DNA of 64,000 bases, from positions 3,286,001 through 3,350,000 of the forward strand of contig JANATF010000003.1 of assembly GCA_029449245.1 (NCBI GenBank), given 5' to 3'. Below, one piece after another: positions 60,413 to 64,000 of this stretch. A program made the translations under genes and the position numbers. The notes beneath the pieces were generated by a model. That model was not told the origin of the DNA. It did no database searches and worked only from the letters and a program-made list of their open reading frames with translations. The stretch comes from Mortierella alpina (lineage: Eukaryota > Mortierellomycota > Mortierellomycetes > Mortierellales > Mortierellaceae). The number at the start of each line of letters is the position of its first letter. Positions within the stretch are counted from its first letter, which is position 1.

Positions 60413-61030
60413 ATGCCTGCTCAGAGGTTCTCGATCGTCGTTGTAGGCGATGGAGCTGTGGGCAAGTCTGCCATGACCTTGCGATTTCTCCGCGACCAGT
60501 AGGTGTCTTGGACAATCCTCTTTCCTTTTTTTTTTTTTTTTGGTTGCCTTGTTTGCTACTGTTCGTCACTGCTCAGAACTATACAAGTATTAAACATTCT
60601 CTCTGTCTCCTTGATAGATTCCATGATGAGTAGGTTAAAAAAAAACTGTTTTGCTTTATGGTTTTTGTATTGTGACGAAAAAGTCCAAAAAAAAGACTGT
60701 CGATCCTTACGAGGATCAGTTTGGAAATATGGTCCATGACCCTTACGTTTTTCTTGACCTATCGTATGAATACGTTATATTTTAGATATGATCCCACCAT
60801 TGAAGATTCGTACTGCAAGCATATTGAGGTGGACGGACAAGAGGTGACGCTTGACATCATTGATACGGCGGGCCAGAACGAGTACCGAGGTCACTGGAAT
60901 GATCAGTTCATGAGGTCAAGCATTTTTGCTGCACGCGCGTTTCTTGTCGTCGTTTTGAAGTCCCCCCGCCTTGATATCTTTTATTGACGTGAACATTTTC
61001 TTTTTTTCTTGTCCACTGTGTTTTTGTTTT

Positions 61031-61075
<45 letters not shown>

Positions 61076-61699
61076 ATGCGTGCTGCTAGATCCGGCGATG
61101 GGTTCATCTGTGTCTACTCGATCACATCGATGGGGTCGTTTCAGGAACTGGTCGGTTTCCGAAATCAGATTTGGCGTGCCAAGGAGTCTGAGTATGTGCC
61201 GATCATGATTGCAGGCAACAAGTCGGATCTGGCGGGTGAACGCGAGGTCGGAACCGAAGTCGGGAGAGAGTTTGCAGAACTGTCAAACGCGCTTTACACT
61301 GAAACTAGGTAAGTTGTGCAAGGAGAGGTGAAATGGAAGGCGCCCCCCCCCCCCAAAAAAAATGCGTGTTTATATATCTACAGAATCTCATAGTTTGCCA
61401 TTTCTCTCTCTCTCTCTCTCTCTCTCTGCATGTGTCGTTTCTGTTCTAGTGCAAAGACGGGGTTCAACATTCACGAGATGGTGAATGAGTTGGTGCGTGA
61501 GATTGTGCGAGCACGTCAGCGAGAGGGATTTGCAGAAATGCAGGAGGAGAATAATGAGATGTCTATGATGGATGAGACTGTCAGTAGTATGCCTGTATCT
61601 GTGACCATGGGCTACGTGAAGAGCCCCACCCCTCCGGCGCCTTTCGAGATGGAGGGGCTGCGTAAATCCGAAGAACGATGCTGCTGCACCATCATGTAG
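60413..61699 (+). CDS. Ras-family small GTPase
   Basis: This is a membrane-attached GTP-binding switch protein. Five exons: 60413..60498, 60618..60629, 60786..60914, 61090..61308 and 61450..61699, in phase, giving 231 aa. Motifs: P-loop GDGAVGKS (12-19), switch [10 protein letters not shown] (34-42), DTAGQ (59-63; Gln63 matches Ras Gln61), NKSD (119-122) and ETSAK (147-151). The C-terminus ends CCCTIM: a CAAX box with two more cysteines for palmitoylation, so plasma-membrane attachment is expected. Switch II ([11 protein letters not shown]) is one residue longer than in classical Ras. Exon 2 is only 12 nt and encodes the FHDE before YDPT. Introns 3 and 4 contain TG and CT microsatellites. It is Ras-like rather than Rho or Rab; the subtype is unresolved. 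Confidence 0.95.
60618..60629 (+). other. 12-nt microexon of the Ras gene
   Basis: The microexon (A TTC CAT GAT GA) is flanked by TTGATAG and GTAGGT. Joining CA|A...GA|A restores [14 protein letters not shown], the invariant switch I context. Skipping it would delete four residues from a fixed-length region. Confidence 0.88.
61036..61072 (+). repeat. (GT)n microsatellite
   Basis: About 18 tandem GT units lie in intron 3 of the Ras gene, close to its acceptor. Confidence 0.9.
61402..61427 (+). repeat. (CT)n microsatellite
   Basis: Tandem CT units in intron 4 of the Ras gene lie just upstream of the acceptor and may act as its pyrimidine tract. Confidence 0.9.
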
Positions 61700-63101
61700 C
61701 CTTGTGAAATATTTTTTTTTATAGCAAATACCAAAAAACAAGGTTTCCATTCGAACGCGAGTCGGTCGACACGCAGTGACGCGTGGTAAGCCGAACTGGG
61801 CCCTGCCGTTGGGCGGGGAGTGGTCTTCCTAAATTTTGATGACGACCGAAAAGGTGCCGAGGCTTGAGCGTGCACTGGCGAGGAGGGCCGCCCAGGAACA
61901 ATGATCGTCCTGGCAGGCAAGCAAGAACAAAGAGTGCGGCGGCAGGCACAACGTCTGGCGCCTTTTAAATGGGTGGTGTACTTCTGTGGGCGTGCGACAA
62001 GGGACACCGCTCTCTGACGCGGCTGTACTCCCGTTGCCCTGTTGTATGTCATCACAGCAGAGTCATGCAAACCAGGCCAAAAAGCTTGCCTGCTTTAGTA
62101 CCGCGCTCTGCTTTAGTTCGGTGTAATGTACTGCTGCGTTCGCTTCGCTCCTCTGCTGTCTCGTGCCTCCTTGTCCTGCGCCCTTATTTTTATCTTGTAT
62201 CGTTTTTTGTGTTTTCCTCCTGATGCAATTGCTCAACCAAACCGTGTGCCAGTGAAGCCTTTCTTTTCCATTCCACACACCTTCCGTCTGCATCGTGCAT
62301 CATCTCCCATCGGACATCGGGCATCGGGCATTCTCTCTCAGCAGGTATGCTACCACATCTCAGCACGCTGTTTCTTTTCCTCTCGCTCGTCCTCTTTTGC
62401 CCGCTGGCCCATACGTACTTGTGGGCTTGTAAATGACAGCGGAACCCGCTTGGCTGAGTCTTAGAATGGCTTTTCTCCTTCGCCTCCCAACCGCCCTTCC
62501 TTCTCTGCTGCGAAGGACCAGCCTTTTTTTTTTTGAGTTAGCGTGCACCGCGCCGACCCACGGAGTGTCCCACGTCGGGCATCGTCTGCCTGTGCTCGTG
62601 GAGAGTGTTTGCCCAGTGAGTGCCCCCCCTATTTTCCTCTGTTTGCCGTGCCTTGTCTGCCTTGACCAGTCTGCCTGCCTCTTGGACTCGATATCGTTTT
62701 TCTCTTGTGCGTTCCCATCCTCCCCCCCCTCTCCGCGCAATATCAGAACTGATCCAGAGCAACCCTGCCGTCTGTCTATTGTTCTATTCTCAACCCCTCT
62801 CTCTCTCTCACTCTCTCTCTCTCTCTCTCTTACTCTCTCACTCACTCACTCTTTTATCTTTCTCTCTCTCTCACTCTTTCTCACTTTCTCTCTCACACCC
62901 TCTCCCATTCTCTCTCTCTCGTTCTCTCTCTCTCGCCCATTCCTCTCCTTCCTCACTTTGCCCTTTCTAATTCTACTTGATTCTCAACCTCGGAACGGAA
63001 CTAGGTCCTCATTCACACAACAGTCGTCTGCATCCCCCTCCCATACATCGCCTGGAGATCCCCTTGTTCTTATTTAATCAAGCGTGCCAGCGTGCCCAAC
63101 C
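61700..63101. promoter_or_regulatory. Intergenic region with pyrimidine-rich promoter
   Basis: This 1.4-kb region is between the Ras gene and the right-edge gene. From 62797 to 62970 the plus strand is almost pure CT. Open frames across this part are low-complexity artefacts. Confidence 0.5.
62797..62945 (+). repeat. CT-rich low-complexity tract
   Basis: CTCT and ACTC units occupy about 150 bp of the leader of the right-edge gene. Confidence 0.85.
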
Positions 63102-64000
63102 ATGCCTATCGTCTTCAACAACGACACAACTCATAATAAGAACGACGACTCCCACCCTGCACACGACCCTGTCTACACACGCTCAGCCATCGCAAAGAGG
63201 ACCCTGAACTCTGGTGGCCTCTCGAGGCTCAAGAGGGAGGCAGGGACTCTTTCGCATCACCATTCTCACCTTCCCCTCTGCGACCATGACCACGACCACG
63301 ACCATGACCAGGATATGCATGCTAGCCCCAATCCACTCCAGAAGTACGGCCACTCCACGCCGTCAGAGACAACGGACCTCGAGCCAGCCCACTCGAGTGA
63401 GCAGGAGTCAGTAAGGCATACTGACGTAGAGTGCAGTGGACCGACTTTCTCACTCCGCCATCTCCGCCAAGGAGACGACGCAGAGCCAGGAATACAGAAG
63501 CAAAACTACCTCAACGACGCTCACCCCTTCCTGCACAACCCGGCCGAGCGCGATCGTGCCACTTCCTCTCCTTCGCCTTCGCTCTCACCCTGTCCCTCCA
63601 CTTGCTCGTCATTATCGGCCACCTCCAGCCCCTCGTCCCCCCACCAAGCCCATGAACTCTTGCCGCGGCACAGATCGCCGTCTCCGTCTGCACCAACAGA
63701 GACCGCCATAATACCCTTGTCTCCACCTGCCAGTGCCAGTGCCAGTGCCAGTACCACCTCTCCTTCACCGTCTGCCCTTTCTGCCTCGACCCCATTGGAC
63801 CCACAGACTCGCCCAATGGATGCTCCGGCCTCACCTTCCGCGCCCGTGCGGACGCCCTTGCTCTCCAGTCAAAAACGGGGTAGCGAGAGTGGACGACCCG
63901 AGCACCTTTCCAAAAGAAGAAGATCAATGGACAGCCTCCGCCAGTTGCCTTTGCCTTTGGAGAATGCAGATGGGCCATGCAAGGGGGAGTGTGCTGCTTG
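63102..64000 (+). CDS. Disordered protein, N-terminal part (runs off right edge)
   Basis: A frame opens at ATG 63102 (caaccATGC) and has no stop for 299 codons up to the window edge. It starts MPIVFNNDTTHNKNDD. Sequence is disordered: a His/Asp repeat (CDHDHDHDHDQD), Ser/Pro-rich stretches, a (Ala-Ser)n run from a GCCAGT repeat, and basic clusters (SGGLSRLKRE and LSKRRRSMD) that look like nuclear localisation signals. No domain is recognised within the visible part. The strong CT-rich leader upstream resembles that of the C2H2 factor gene. A transcription or signalling regulator is possible but is inference. Confidence 0.62.
   Translation, partial: MPIVFNNDTTHNKNDDSHPAHDPVYTRSAIAKRTLNSGGLSRLKREAGTLSHHHSHLPLCDHDHDHDHDQDMHASPNPLQKYGHSTPSETTDLEPAHSSEQESVRHTDVECSGPTFSLRHLRQGDDAEPGIQKQNYLNDAHPFLHNPAERDRATSSPSPSLSPCPSTCSSLSATSSPSSPHQAHELLPRHRSPSPSAPTETAIIPLSPPASASASASTTSPSPSALSASTPLDPQTRPMDAPASPSAPVRTPLLSSQKRGSESGRPEHLSKRRRSMDSLRQLPLPLENADGPCKGECAA
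63735..63755 (+). repeat. GCCAGT hexamer repeat
   Basis: More than three tandem GCCAGT units within the right-edge frame code alternating Ala-Ser. Confidence 0.85.

Noticed and set aside
62433-63077. 214-codon plus-strand open frame
   Set aside because: Its second half is translated (CT)n sequence; it overlaps the leader of the right-edge gene.

Overview
The window comes from the nuclear genome of a filamentous fungus. The base composition is balanced. Genes are intron-rich, and I count 64 introns in the models below, mostly about 55-170 nt with GTRNGN donors; strong pyrimidine tracts lie upstream of coding starts. The gene set (focadhesin-like HEAT protein, Cas1p-type 10-TM acetyltransferase, large MFS carriers, many disordered proteins) fits an early-diverging fungus. 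Mortierellomycota is my best guess, by inference only. I see no bacterial, viral or organellar segment, no rRNA or tRNA gene, no CRISPR array and no recognisable transposon.

Layout. 0-10 kb: a left-edge small membrane protein (-), CPSF30/Yth1 (-), a mitochondrial NAD(H) kinase (+), the ESCRT-II subunit SNF8 (-), a degenerate DEAD-box-like protein (-) and a mitochondrial fission process protein MTFP1 (-). 10-23 kb: a 2002-aa focadhesin-like protein (+) converging on a LOA1-type lysophospholipid acyltransferase (-), then a Cas1p-like 10-TM acetyltransferase (+). 23-36 kb: an OFA-type MFS carrier (-), signal peptidase subunit SPC3 (-), a disordered hypothetical protein (-) and a 997-aa MFS carrier (+). 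36-45 kb: about 9.6 kb with no convincing gene, ending in a long pyrimidine-rich block in front of a C2H2 transcription factor (+, 1074 aa). 49-64 kb: a secreted-type single-pass membrane protein with poly-Gly linkers (+), a BioF-like PLP enzyme with a peroxisomal C-terminus (-), the exosome nuclease DIS3 (+), a coiled-coil hypothetical protein (+), a Ras-type GTPase (+) and a disordered protein running off the right edge (+).

Most genes are unrelated housekeeping functions: mRNA 3'-end formation and decay (CPSF30, DIS3), secretory and endosomal work (SPC3, SNF8), mitochondria (NAD kinase, MTFP1), lipid and sugar modification (LOA1, Cas1p-like), transport and signalling. Several are head-to-head pairs sharing short promoters. 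No operon-like or gene-cluster logic is apparent. Gene models were built by hand from splice signals, reading-frame phase and family conservation. Every listed multi-exon model closes in frame.

Points most worth attention: the DEAD-box-like protein has lost every catalytic motif; the Ras gene needs a 12-nt microexon; three introns use GCAAGT donors; the membrane protein has a signal-peptide exon that a simple ORF call misses; and the BioF-like enzyme ends in a peroxisomal tripeptide.
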